Shown: piece after piece, positions 54,207 to 61,818 of the stretch
Layout of the letters: every line of letters starts with the position of its first letter
How positions within the stretch are numbered: position 1 is the first letter of the stretch
Origin: Echinicola pacifica DSM 19836
Lineage (GTDB): Bacteria; Bacteroidota; Bacteroidia; Cytophagales; Cyclobacteriaceae
DNA length: 64,000 bases
Assembly: GCF_000373245.1 (NCBI RefSeq)
Contig: NZ_KB890754.1
Span: 117,635 to 181,634, forward strand
Direction of reading: 5' to 3'
Position numbers and translations under genes: made by a program
Notes under the pieces: generated by a model
Database searches by the model: none
What the model was told of the DNA's origin: nothing
What the model saw: the letters and a program-made list of their open reading frames with translations, nothing else

Positions 54207-55398
54207 TTTCTAAGGTTTGATTCACTTTATGAAATATAGCGGTTTGGTTTCCAAGGATCTTGGTGAAGCCTTTTACGTCCTCAGCAGTATATCCCTTGTT
54301 CATTTCTCCATAAGAGCCAAATTTCGCTGACATCAAGTCATGTGGAGAGTCAATTCCGATAAGCTGGAACTGGTAGGGCTTCAAGGCCACTTTTACCTCT
54401 CCAGACACGTAAGTTTGAGTGTCCTGAAGGAATGATTCAAGGTTTCTCATCACTGGATCCAGGTAATGGCCCTCATGCAGGTGGTTACCATAGAATTCAG
54501 ACAACTGGTTTTTCCAGAAAGTTTGCCATTTGGTGAGCGTGTGCTTCTCCAACAGCTGGTGCGCCTTGATGATGATCAGGGCGGCTGCCGCCTCAAATCC
54601 AACACGACCTTTGATGCCGATAATGGTGTCCCCCACATGGATATCTCTTCCGATTGCATATGGATCTGCTAGCTCCTGTACTTTTAGGATGGCTTCTACC
54701 GGATTGTCAAAAGTCTGGCCATTTACGCCTTTAATTTCACCCGCTTCGAAGGTCAGGGAAATAGTTTCTGGCTCATGTTTGGTCAGCTGAGTAGGATAAG
54801 CAGATTCAGGGAGCGTGTCCCCGGAAGTCAGCGTTTCTTTTCCTCCAACGGAGGTACCCCAGATCCCTTTATTAATAGAATAAGCTGCCTTTTCGAAATT
54901 CATTTCTACCCCATGTTTTTTAAGGTATTCGATTTCGGCTTCTCGGCTCAACTTCAAGTCACGGATTGGCGTGATGATTTCTACCTCTGGAAGAATGGTT
55001 TGGAAGATCATGTCAAATCGTACCTGATCATTTCCTGCTCCAGTACTTCCGTGGGCAACGCATTTAGCACCTATTTTCTTTGCATATTCCGCCAGCGCTT
55101 TGGCTTGTAAGATCCTTTCGGCGCTTACCGAAAGGGGATAAGTTTGGTTTTTTAGCACATTTCCGAATACCAAGTACTTGATGACTTCTTGGTAATAGGT
55201 CTGAGTGACGTCTAGCACTTCAAAGGAAGCGATGCCTAGCTTTTCAGCCCTTTCTTCAGTGGATTTAAGCTCTTCACTGCTGAATCCTCCAGTATTTACT
55301 AATACTGCATGGACTTCATAACCTTTCTCTTTGGACAGGTGAATGGCACAAAAAGTGGTATCCAGACCACCGCTATATGCTAAAACAACTTTTTTCAT
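54199..55398 (-). CDS. argG: Argininosuccinate synthase
   Basis: 399 residues. The N-type ATP-pyrophosphatase loop AYSGGLDTTFCAI, the AHGSTGAGNDQVRFD region and YSINKGIWGTSVGG are clear. It joins citrulline and aspartate with ATP, the step before argH. It is the second gene of the cluster after the GNAT protein, 83 bases downstream of it. Confidence 0.95.
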   Translation of the reverse strand: MKKVVLAYSGGLDTTFCAIHLSKEKGYEVHAVLVNTGGFSSEELKSTEERAEKLGIASFEVLDVTQTYYQEVIKYLVFGNVLKNQTYPLSVSAERILQAKALAEYAKKIGAKCVAHGSTGAGNDQVRFDMIFQTILPEVEIITPIRDLKLSREAEIEYLKKHGVEMNFEKAAYSINKGIWGTSVGGKETLTSGDTLPESAYPTQLTKHEPETISLTFEAGEIKGVNGQTFDNPVEAILKVQELADPYAIGRDIHVGDTIIGIKGRVGFEAAAALIIIKAHQLLEKHTLTKWQTFWKNQLSEFYGNHLHEGHYLDPVMRNLESFLQDTQTYVSGEVKVALKPYQFQLIGIDSPHDLMSAKFGSYGEMNKGYTAEDVKGFTKILGNQTAIFHKVNQTLEND

Positions 55399-55481
55399 GT
55401 GTTTATAATATTGATTTTAAGATCAAATAGAAATCAACTAACGAAATAGCCTTGGCTACCGCTGAAGCTGAGCTTCTATTG

Positions 55482-56156
55482 CTAAATTAATTCTAATGTT
55501 TTAATTGTCTTTTTTTTTATACCCGTAAATACCGCACGCTTCATGCGCACGAGTCTTTCGAAGAGATTGAGGTTTTCACCAAAATCCTTCTTGAGTGCGA
55601 TATCTTTTTTCTTTTGATCCTTAGGCACATAAAGCATAGCCGTACACAGACAGTTCTGACGGTTTTTGCTTTTGAGGATTTCATAGTTTACACAGCTTTG
55701 ACAGCCCTTCCAGAATTCCTCATCATCAGATAGGTCAGAGTAGCTTACCGGAATATAGCCCAGTTCAGAGTTGATTTTCATTACCGCCGCTCCAGTGGTA
55801 AGCCCAAAGATTTTAGCATCAGGATATTTGGTGCGGCTGAGTTTGAAAACGGCACGCTTGATCTCTCTGGCTAAGCCCGATTTTCGGAAGTTTGGAGAAA
55901 CGATAAGGCCTGAGTTTGCTACAAATTTGCCGTGACTCCAGGCCTCGATATAGCAGAAACCGGCCCATTCTCCATCTTTGGATAGGGCGATTACTGCTTT
56001 GCCTTCCCGCATTTTCTGAACGATATATTCAGGGGAACGCTTGGCAATGCCAGTTCCACGCGCCTGTGCGGACAAGGCCATCTCGTCCACAATGGTTTGA
56101 GCGTATTTACAGTGCTGCTCTCCAGCAGGCTGTATGATAAATTGACTTTTTGTCAT
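55482..56156 (-). CDS. GNAT acyltransferase, candidate glutamate N-acyltransferase of arginine synthesis
   Basis: 224 residues. GNAT core at about 5-140: IVDEMALSAQARGTGIAKRS, IALSKDGEWAGFCYIEAW, and the acyl-CoA loop region VSPNFRKSGLAREIKRAVF. It heads the arginine cluster, in the place where a glutamate acyltransferase is needed; no argA or argJ gene is present. I infer that it makes N-acetyl- or N-succinylglutamate. A C-terminal extension carries four cysteines (Cys152-x2-Cys155 and Cys169-x-Cys171), a likely metal site. The -7 promoter element is 56 bases upstream. Confidence 0.75.
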   Translation of the reverse strand: MTKSQFIIQPAGEQHCKYAQTIVDEMALSAQARGTGIAKRSPEYIVQKMREGKAVIALSKDGEWAGFCYIEAWSHGKFVANSGLIVSPNFRKSGLAREIKRAVFKLSRTKYPDAKIFGLTTGAAVMKINSELGYIPVSYSDLSDDEEFWKGCQSCVNYEILKSKNRQNCLCTAMLYVPKDQKKKDIALKKDFGENLNLFERLVRMKRAVFTGIKKKTIKTLELI

Positions 56157-56780
56157 GCTATAAATTTATCGAAGAAGCCATGGTTTGACAAATGATTCCC
56201 AACTTTGCTGCCAAAGATAAGCTCCTTAAGGTTCAATGATATAAATATATGAATTGGTGCAGAGGATAACATCCACATAGGACGTCAAAGAATATAGAAG
56301 GGACTATGCCCTAAAAAGACTCCTAAAGTCTTTCCTGATAGAAAAAATAGGCATAGCAATACTGTTAATGGATAAAATGTCCATTTTATTGTTATCGCTC
56401 GCTATGTTAATTAAGTTGCTCATTGCTCTATTGCGGTACAAATGTTCAAATTAATAATTAAATATACAAAACTTTTTTTTAGAAATTTCATGAAAACATG
56501 CTTCCACTTATCATTTGAGCCCTAATTCCACAGGTTTTGGCAAATATGGTTCTGTGTTAAATTTAATTTTACAGATTATCCTTTCGTTTTTTAGGGATAT
56601 ACCTTTTATAGCCTTGATTTTCTTGGAAAATGTTCTCGTTTAAAATACAACCTGTGGACTATTATTGCATTATTATCCTTCTCGCCCAAACATGAAGTTT
56701 TTACCCACACTGTTCTATTTATACCCCAAAAGTCGAAATAAGTACCTGGGGCAGGTAAAGGATGAAATGAGAAGGGAAAA
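56157..56780. other. Intergenic region between the arginine cluster and the HTH-Fic gene
   Basis: Divergent upstream region. Holds the arginine promoter candidate at its left end. A 34-codon frame at 56692-56796 is too short to support. No RNA gene seen. Confidence 0.5.
56212..56219 (-). promoter_or_regulatory. Promoter -7 element of the arginine cluster
   Basis: TATCTTTG on the minus strand, an exact match to TAnnTTTG, 56 bases before the GNAT start. No clear -33 element at standard spacing. Confidence 0.45.
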
Positions 56781-56833
56781 TTGTAAAACTAACTAAAATT
56801 GACTATTTTTGTCAATATTAATTTTGTCAAAAT
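56781..56833 (+). promoter_or_regulatory. Promoter with paired operator-like palindromes before the HTH-Fic gene
   Basis: TTG (56781-56783), 20-nt spacer, TATTTTTG (56804-56811) fits the Bacteroidota promoter consensus. The -7 box lies in the centre of an inverted repeat (TAAAATTGAC / GTCAATATTA, 9 of 10 paired, 56794-56820). A second palindrome, ATTTTG-T-CAAAAT (56821-56833), covers the ATG. TTTTGTCAA is also directly repeated 15 bases apart. Confidence 0.6.
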
Positions 56834-57902
56834 GAAAACCTTAGCTCAAATTCTACAGGATGCCCGCGAGCAAAAATCCCTCACACTAAAAGAAGCCGTA
56901 ATGCGGACAGGAGTGGATGCGGGATTGATCAGCAAAATCGAAAGAGGGAAAAGATTCCCTTCGGAGGGAAATCTTAAGGCTTTTTCTGAGGCCTATGAGC
57001 TGAGACTGGATGCCTTGAAGAAGCAATGGCTGGTGGAGAAAGTTTTCAATTTGGTTCAATACGAGGAGCAAGCCTCCGAGATTTTAGCCCTTGCGGAAAG
57101 TAGGGTGGAATATCTCGCTGGAGCAAAGGCATTGGAGTTTAGTAAACTATCAGCTTCTGTACTTGCCAAACTCAAGGAAGTGGATCAGCTTCAGGTCCAA
57201 TGGCAGCAAAAAAGGCCTTTGATTGGTACCCAGCTTCAGAAGATGCAAGAATACTTCCATGTGGCCTATACCTATGAAAGTAATAGGATAGAAGGAAATA
57301 CCCTTAGCCTACAGGAAACCCATTTGGTCATCAATGAGGGGATTACTATAGGAGGGAAGTCCATGAAGGAGCATTTGGAAGCAATAAACCATGCTGAGGC
57401 GGTGGATTTTGTAGAAGAGCTGGTAAAAGGAGGAGTGGATTTTAATGCAAGGACGCTGATGGAATTACATTATCTGGTGCTGAAAGGAATAGATCGTGAG
57501 AATGCAGGGAAGTTCAGGTCTGTACCTGTGCGGATCAGTGGAAGTGAGCATATGCCACCGCAGCCTTATCTCCTTGGCAAGATGATGGAAGACTATTTTA
57601 TTCATTATAATAGCCATAAGACCAGTCTTCATCCGGTAATCTTGGCGGCGGAGATGCACGAAAGGCTAGTGAGTGTTCATCCCTTTGTGGATGGAAATGG
57701 CCGTACCAGTCGCCTGGTGATGAATTTGATCCTGGTTTCTCATGGCTTTACCTTAGCCAATTTAAAAGGAGATAATACCTCAAGGCTGGCCTACTATAAA
57801 GCCCTGGAATCAGTGCAGGTAAATAACGATCCAGCTCCATTTTATGAATTAGTCATCGATGCAGTAAAGGACTCATTGCAGCAACATCTGGATCTGGTCT
57901 GA
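56832..57902 (+). CDS. HTH-domain Fic family protein
   Basis: 356 residues from the ATG at 56832; a TTG at 56799 is open but would precede the predicted transcription start. N-terminal XRE-type helix-turn-helix (about 5-60, ILQDAREQKSLTLKEAV ... GLISKIERGKRFPS). A linker helix region leads to a Fic domain with the complete active motif HPFVDGNGRTSR (His283). The inhibitory motif SNRIEGN (Ser150, Glu154) lies just before the domain, so AMP transfer is expected to be self-restrained. Active Fic enzymes AMPylate hydroxyl groups on proteins; the target is unknown. The HTH and the palindromes over its own promoter suggest autoregulation. A terminator follows. Confidence 0.9.
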   Translation: MKTLAQILQDAREQKSLTLKEAVMRTGVDAGLISKIERGKRFPSEGNLKAFSEAYELRLDALKKQWLVEKVFNLVQYEEQASEILALAESRVEYLAGAKALEFSKLSASVLAKLKEVDQLQVQWQQKRPLIGTQLQKMQEYFHVAYTYESNRIEGNTLSLQETHLVINEGITIGGKSMKEHLEAINHAEAVDFVEELVKGGVDFNARTLMELHYLVLKGIDRENAGKFRSVPVRISGSEHMPPQPYLLGKMMEDYFIHYNSHKTSLHPVILAAEMHERLVSVHPFVDGNGRTSRLVMNLILVSHGFTLANLKGDNTSRLAYYKALESVQVNNDPAPFYELVIDAVKDSLQQHLDLV

Positions 57903-57924
57903 GTCAGTAAGACAGGTCAATAAT

Positions 57925-58020
57925 AACCACAGATAAAAGTACTGAAGGTGGTCAGTAAAATTTCATGGACAGTAGTTCCATTTCTGATCAGCTCGGAAGC
58001 ACTGGTCTGTGGTTTTTTTT
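57925..58020 (+). terminator. Terminator after the HTH-Fic gene
   Basis: Outer arms AACCACAGA and TCTGTGGTT enclosing a long structured loop, followed by a T-run of eight or more. Confidence 0.65.
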
Positions 58021-58075
58021 TAGAGGATAAATAGAGAAGAGAGACATGTATAGTTTTGAATGTTCTTACTCACCA

Positions 58076-58231
58076 TCAAAGAATATAGATGAGAATAAAT
58101 ACAATTATGAGCAATATGGCCACCCACTGAATAATGGGGCTTTGTTTTGGAAAGTCATACTGACAAATGGGGCAAACTTTGGCTTTTGCATCTACTTCCA
58201 TCGCGCAGGAGGGACATTCTTTTGTTTTCAT
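58076..58231 (-). CDS. Small zinc-ribbon membrane protein
   Basis: 51 residues from the ATG at 58231 (MKTKECPSCAMEVDAKAKVC...). A longer open frame runs upstream to 58324 but has no conserved features. Two Cx2C pairs (CPSC, CPIC) form a zinc ribbon, followed directly by one C-terminal transmembrane helix (IIQWVAILLIIVFILIYIL). Such tail-anchored zinc-ribbon proteins are widespread; no role is known. It converges with the HTH-Fic gene. Confidence 0.72.
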   Translation of the reverse strand: MKTKECPSCAMEVDAKAKVCPICQYDFPKQSPIIQWVAILLIIVFILIYIL

Positions 58232-58397
58232 CCGGTATAATTGAACTCTTAGGATTAAAATTTGATTTATTGATAAGTGAATTTGAGTAAGAGTAAACTT
58301 ACGCATTAGCCATGCTAGAAGCAAATAACCCTTACGAATGAAGGATAGGTGCTGTGGAAGTTGATTTTAAAATTGAAAATAATTAAAAGATTGAAAT

Positions 58398-59114
58398 ATG
58401 GAAAAGATGAAAATCGAGATATGGTCGGATATCATGTGTCCGTTTTGTTATATAGGTAAGAGACGATTAGAAGCGGCGCTGGCGGATTTTCCGCACAGGG
58501 AGGCCGTGGATGTGGAGTGGAAGAGCTTCCTTCTAAATCCAGAAATGAAAACAGATCCTAACCAATCTATCGCCGAATATCTGGCAGATACCAAGGGTTG
58601 GACGCTGGAGCAGGCTCAGGAAGCTGGTGATCATATGGCAGAGATGGGGAGAAGCGAGGGCTTAGAATATGATTTTGATAAAGTAGTGGTGGCAAATGGC
58701 CGCATCGCTCACCGTCTCCTTCAGTATGCTAAGTTTACTGGCAAGGGTGATGAGATGAAAGAAAGGCTATTCAAAGCCTATTTTACCGAAGGGGCGAATA
58801 TTGCAGATGCTGAAACCCTGATAGGCCTGGCGAAGGAAGTAGGCCTGGATGAAGCCGCTGCTACCGCTTCCTTGGATTCCAAAGATTATGATAACCGCGT
58901 CAATCAGGATATCTATGAATCTCAGCAGTTGGGAGTGCGAGGCGTTCCGTTTTTCGTATTGGATGAAAAATTAGGCATTTCTGGGGCTCAACCTCGGGAG
59001 ACCTTTACTCAGGCATTGAATCAAGCTTGGGAGGAGTTTAGCAAGTCTAAGCCTGGAATCCAGACCATCACGGGGGCCGATGGAGCCGCCTGCGATGTGG
59101 ATGGGAATTGTTAA
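58398..59114 (+). CDS. DsbA/FrnE-family oxidoreductase (cytoplasmic)
   Basis: 238 residues, thioredoxin-like with the FrnE layout: WSDIMCPFCYIGKRRLE holds the redox motif Cys14-Pro-Phe-Cys17, then the helical insert, and VRGVPFFVLDEKLGISGAQ near the end with the cis-Pro. No signal peptide, so it acts in the cytoplasm. FrnE proteins are linked to oxidative-stress resistance and polyketide-type redox reactions. The C-terminal tail GADGAACDVDGNC has two extra cysteines, which may form a second redox pair as in Deinococcus FrnE. A terminator follows. Confidence 0.9.
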   Translation: MEKMKIEIWSDIMCPFCYIGKRRLEAALADFPHREAVDVEWKSFLLNPEMKTDPNQSIAEYLADTKGWTLEQAQEAGDHMAEMGRSEGLEYDFDKVVVANGRIAHRLLQYAKFTGKGDEMKERLFKAYFTEGANIADAETLIGLAKEVGLDEAAATASLDSKDYDNRVNQDIYESQQLGVRGVPFFVLDEKLGISGAQPRETFTQALNQAWEEFSKSKPGIQTITGADGAACDVDGNC

Positions 59115-59130
59115 TGCCCATAGAGCTTAT

Positions 59131-59165
59131 AAAAAAGTCCTACTTCCTAAAGTGGGACTTTTTTT
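59131..59165 (+). terminator. Terminator after the DsbA-like gene
   Basis: Arms AAGTCCTACTT and AAGTGGGACTT (one G-U pair) with a short loop, an A-run before and T7 after. Confidence 0.85.
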
Positions 59166-59361
59166 ATGTCCTAAAATGAAAGAACTATTGATTTTTAAGC
59201 CCCTACTAGATTTGGTCGATTTTAACGGCTTTTCCTATCCTATTTATTTTAAATCATTTTTCCGGTGAATAGCGCTTCTGATAGGATCTTCAGATAAAGG
59301 ATCAATAGCCTTTATTGATAGATGTCAGCGAGTATCATTTAATACTTGCTTAAGCTCTGGA

Positions 59362-59389
59362 TTGGAATCCGTAATTCTTTATAACTTTG
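59362..59389 (+). promoter_or_regulatory. Promoter of the radical SAM gene
   Basis: TTG-N17-TAACTTTG; the -7 box is an exact consensus match, 24 bases before the TTG start at 59414. Confidence 0.55.
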
Positions 59390-59413
59390 TGCTTCATTTA
59401 ATATTCAAGCACC

Positions 59414-61588
59414 TTGAGCTGTAAAGTCCTATTTATCACCCCGCCATTTACACAATTAAACACGCCTTACCCTGCGACGGCCTATCTTAAGGGGTACCTC
59501 AATACCTTGGCTATACCCTCGGCACAGGCTGATTTAGGCTTGGAGGTTATTCTAAGCCTGTTTTCAAAAGCGGGTTTGGAGGAGGTTTTTGCTATTGCTG
59601 AGGAGGCTGAGGGGGAATATTCTGATAATATCAATCGGATACTGAGGATGAAGGCGGCGTATTTACAGACCATCGATACGGTGATAGATTATCTGCAGGA
59701 CAAAAACCCAACCTTGGCTTACCATATTTCTGAGGGCGATTTTCTTCCTCAGGCGGGGCGATTTGCGCAGTTGGATGATGTAGAATGGGCCTTTGGAAGC
59801 ATGGGCTTGCGGGACAAGGCTCGCTATTTTGCAACATTATATTTGGAGGATCTGGGTGACCTGATCACCGAGGTGGTGGATCCTCATTTTGGATTTAGCA
59901 GGTATGCAGAGCGCTTGGGGATGTCGGCAGCTAGTTTTGACGAGATGGAGGCGGCCCTTAAGGGGGAGTTAAGCTTGATTGATACCCTATTGTGGGACTT
60001 ATTGGAGGAGAAGATTCAGCTTTTCCAGCCCGAGTCGGTGGCTTTTTCTGTGCCTTTTCCAGGTAATCTATACGGGGCGCTGAAGTGCGGCCAATACCTC
60101 AAAGCAGAGCACCCTGAGATCAAAGTGTGGATGGGAGGAGGCTACCCAAATACGGAGCTGCGCACGCTGAAGGAGCCCAGAGTATTTGAATATGTGGATT
60201 ATATCACTTTGGATGATGGTGAGGCGCCGGTTCGCTTGCTACTGGAGCATTTGATGGGGAAGATCCCTCAGGAGCAGCTCAAGAGGACTTTTGTGCGGGA
60301 GAATGGGGAAGTGAAAATGATTAATCATTCCGCCGAGAAGGATGTGTCGCAGCGGGAGATTGGTACTCCGGATTACAGTGACCTTCCTTTGGGCGATTAC
60401 CTTTCGGTGATTGAAGTAGCCAATCCTATGCACAGGCTGTGGAGTGATGGGAGGTGGAATAAGTTAACTCTCGCACATGGCTGTTATTGGGGGAAGTGTA
60501 CGTTTTGTGATATTTCACTTGATTATATTGGAAGGTATGAGCCTGTCACCGCAGGGATTTTATGTGACCGCATAGAAGAAATTATGGAGCAGACCGGGAC
60601 CAATGGCTTTCACTTTGTCGATGAAGCTGCCCCCCCTGCATTGATGCGGGATTTGGCCATTGAGATTTTGAGAAGAAGATTGGTGGTGGTTTGGTGGACG
60701 AATATCCGTTTCGAAAGTAATTTTACAGCCGACTTATGTCGCTTACTTCGTGCCTCTGGATGCATAGCCATTTCGGGTGGGCTGGAGGTGGCCTCTGACC
60801 GCCTTCTGGGCCTAATCAAAAAAGGTGTGACGGTGGCTCAAGTGGCTCAGGTGACCAATCACCTCACCCAATCTGGAATAATGGTACATGCCTATCTGAT
60901 GTACGGATATCCCACCCAGACTATCCAGGAGACGGTGGATTCGCTAGAGATGGTTCGGCAGCTTTTTGAGGAGGGTGTATTACAGTCAGGGTTTTGGCAT
61001 AGGTTTGCGATGACGGCACATAGCCCTGTGGGCTTGGACCCTAAGGCCTTTGGTGTGCAGCGTACAGATAAGAGTTTAGCTCCTTTTGCTAATAATGAAG
61101 TGCCCTATAATGATCCCACAGGGGTGGATCATGGCCGCTTTTCGGAAGGCTTGCGCAAGTCGCTTTTCAATTATATGCATGGTGTAGGCTTTGAGATCCC
61201 TTTAAAAGATTGGTTTGATTTTAAACTTCCTGTCACTAGCATACCTAAAAATTATATCCGCAGGCAGGTAACGGAGGAGCCGGCATTGGTCTATAAAAAA
61301 CACCATAGAATCATCTGGATCGGAGAGCAGCCCGCCATGCAGCAAGGCGAGGAAGAAGGCTTTGTAGAGCTTGTTTTTTCAGGTAAAAAGGAGGATTTCG
61401 CACTGGAATTGCCGATGGAATTTGCCGAATGGGTGGCGGAATTATTGGCTACCGTTTCCTATGACCAGCCTTTGAATAGACTACAGGTTGTATGGGAGGA
61501 ATACGAAGCGAGCATGGGTGATTTTGAAGAACTCGTGGAGTCTGAGGTGTGGGAGATCCTCAGAGAACATGGTTTATTGGTTTTTTGA
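59414..61588 (+). CDS. B12-binding-domain radical SAM protein
   Basis: 724 residues from a TTG start; an in-frame stop five codons upstream leaves no other choice, and KVLFITPPF is the usual start of the domain. N-terminal cobalamin-binding-like Rossmann region (about 1-290, including VWMGGGYPNTELR and YVDYITLDDGEAP). A radical SAM barrel follows with the cluster cysteines Cys357, Cys362 and Cys365 (GCYWGKCTFC). The spacing is Cx4Cx2C instead of the usual Cx3Cx2C, a variant also used by some RiPP-maturation relatives. Later: HFVDEAAPP, SGGLEVASDRLL and YLMYGYPTQTIQETVD. Substrate unknown. It stands alone with its own promoter candidate. Confidence 0.88.
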   Translation: MSCKVLFITPPFTQLNTPYPATAYLKGYLNTLAIPSAQADLGLEVILSLFSKAGLEEVFAIAEEAEGEYSDNINRILRMKAAYLQTIDTVIDYLQDKNPTLAYHISEGDFLPQAGRFAQLDDVEWAFGSMGLRDKARYFATLYLEDLGDLITEVVDPHFGFSRYAERLGMSAASFDEMEAALKGELSLIDTLLWDLLEEKIQLFQPESVAFSVPFPGNLYGALKCGQYLKAEHPEIKVWMGGGYPNTELRTLKEPRVFEYVDYITLDDGEAPVRLLLEHLMGKIPQEQLKRTFVRENGEVKMINHSAEKDVSQREIGTPDYSDLPLGDYLSVIEVANPMHRLWSDGRWNKLTLAHGCYWGKCTFCDISLDYIGRYEPVTAGILCDRIEEIMEQTGTNGFHFVDEAAPPALMRDLAIEILRRRLVVVWWTNIRFESNFTADLCRLLRASGCIAISGGLEVASDRLLGLIKKGVTVAQVAQVTNHLTQSGIMVHAYLMYGYPTQTIQETVDSLEMVRQLFEEGVLQSGFWHRFAMTAHSPVGLDPKAFGVQRTDKSLAPFANNEVPYNDPTGVDHGRFSEGLRKSLFNYMHGVGFEIPLKDWFDFKLPVTSIPKNYIRRQVTEEPALVYKKHHRIIWIGEQPAMQQGEEEGFVELVFSGKKEDFALELPMEFAEWVAELLATVSYDQPLNRLQVVWEEYEASMGDFEELVESEVWEILREHGLLVF

Positions 61589-61752
61589 TGCCTCTTTCTG
61601 ATTGGGATTTACCGGAAGTAATGTGAAGAATTATAGGGATAAAAGTGAATTCATTTGTTCTACATAAATAAGTCAAGTCCTAAAAATAATTCTTAGTATT
61701 GGCATTTATAAACTGTTCGTAGGTAGGAGGGGTTACGCAAATGACTTTTTTA

Positions 61753-61781
61753 GCTGTGCTATACCTTCGGTGCAGCACAGC
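61753..61781. repeat. Stem-loop in the gap between radical SAM and SMC genes
   Basis: Perfect 8-bp arms GCTGTGCT and AGCACAGC around ATACCTTCGGTGC. No T-run follows on either strand, so it is not a standard terminator. Confidence 0.4.
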
Positions 61782-61818
61782 CGTTCAATTTTAGTATTAT
61801 AAACCCTCCTCATACTAC

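Noticed and set aside
56692-56796. 34-codon frame before the HTH-Fic gene
   Set aside because: Short, no recognisable composition, and it runs into the operator region.
58046-58240. 64-codon plus-strand frame opposite the small zinc-ribbon gene
   Set aside because: Antisense to a frame with two Cx2C pairs and a clean membrane helix, which is the better gene.
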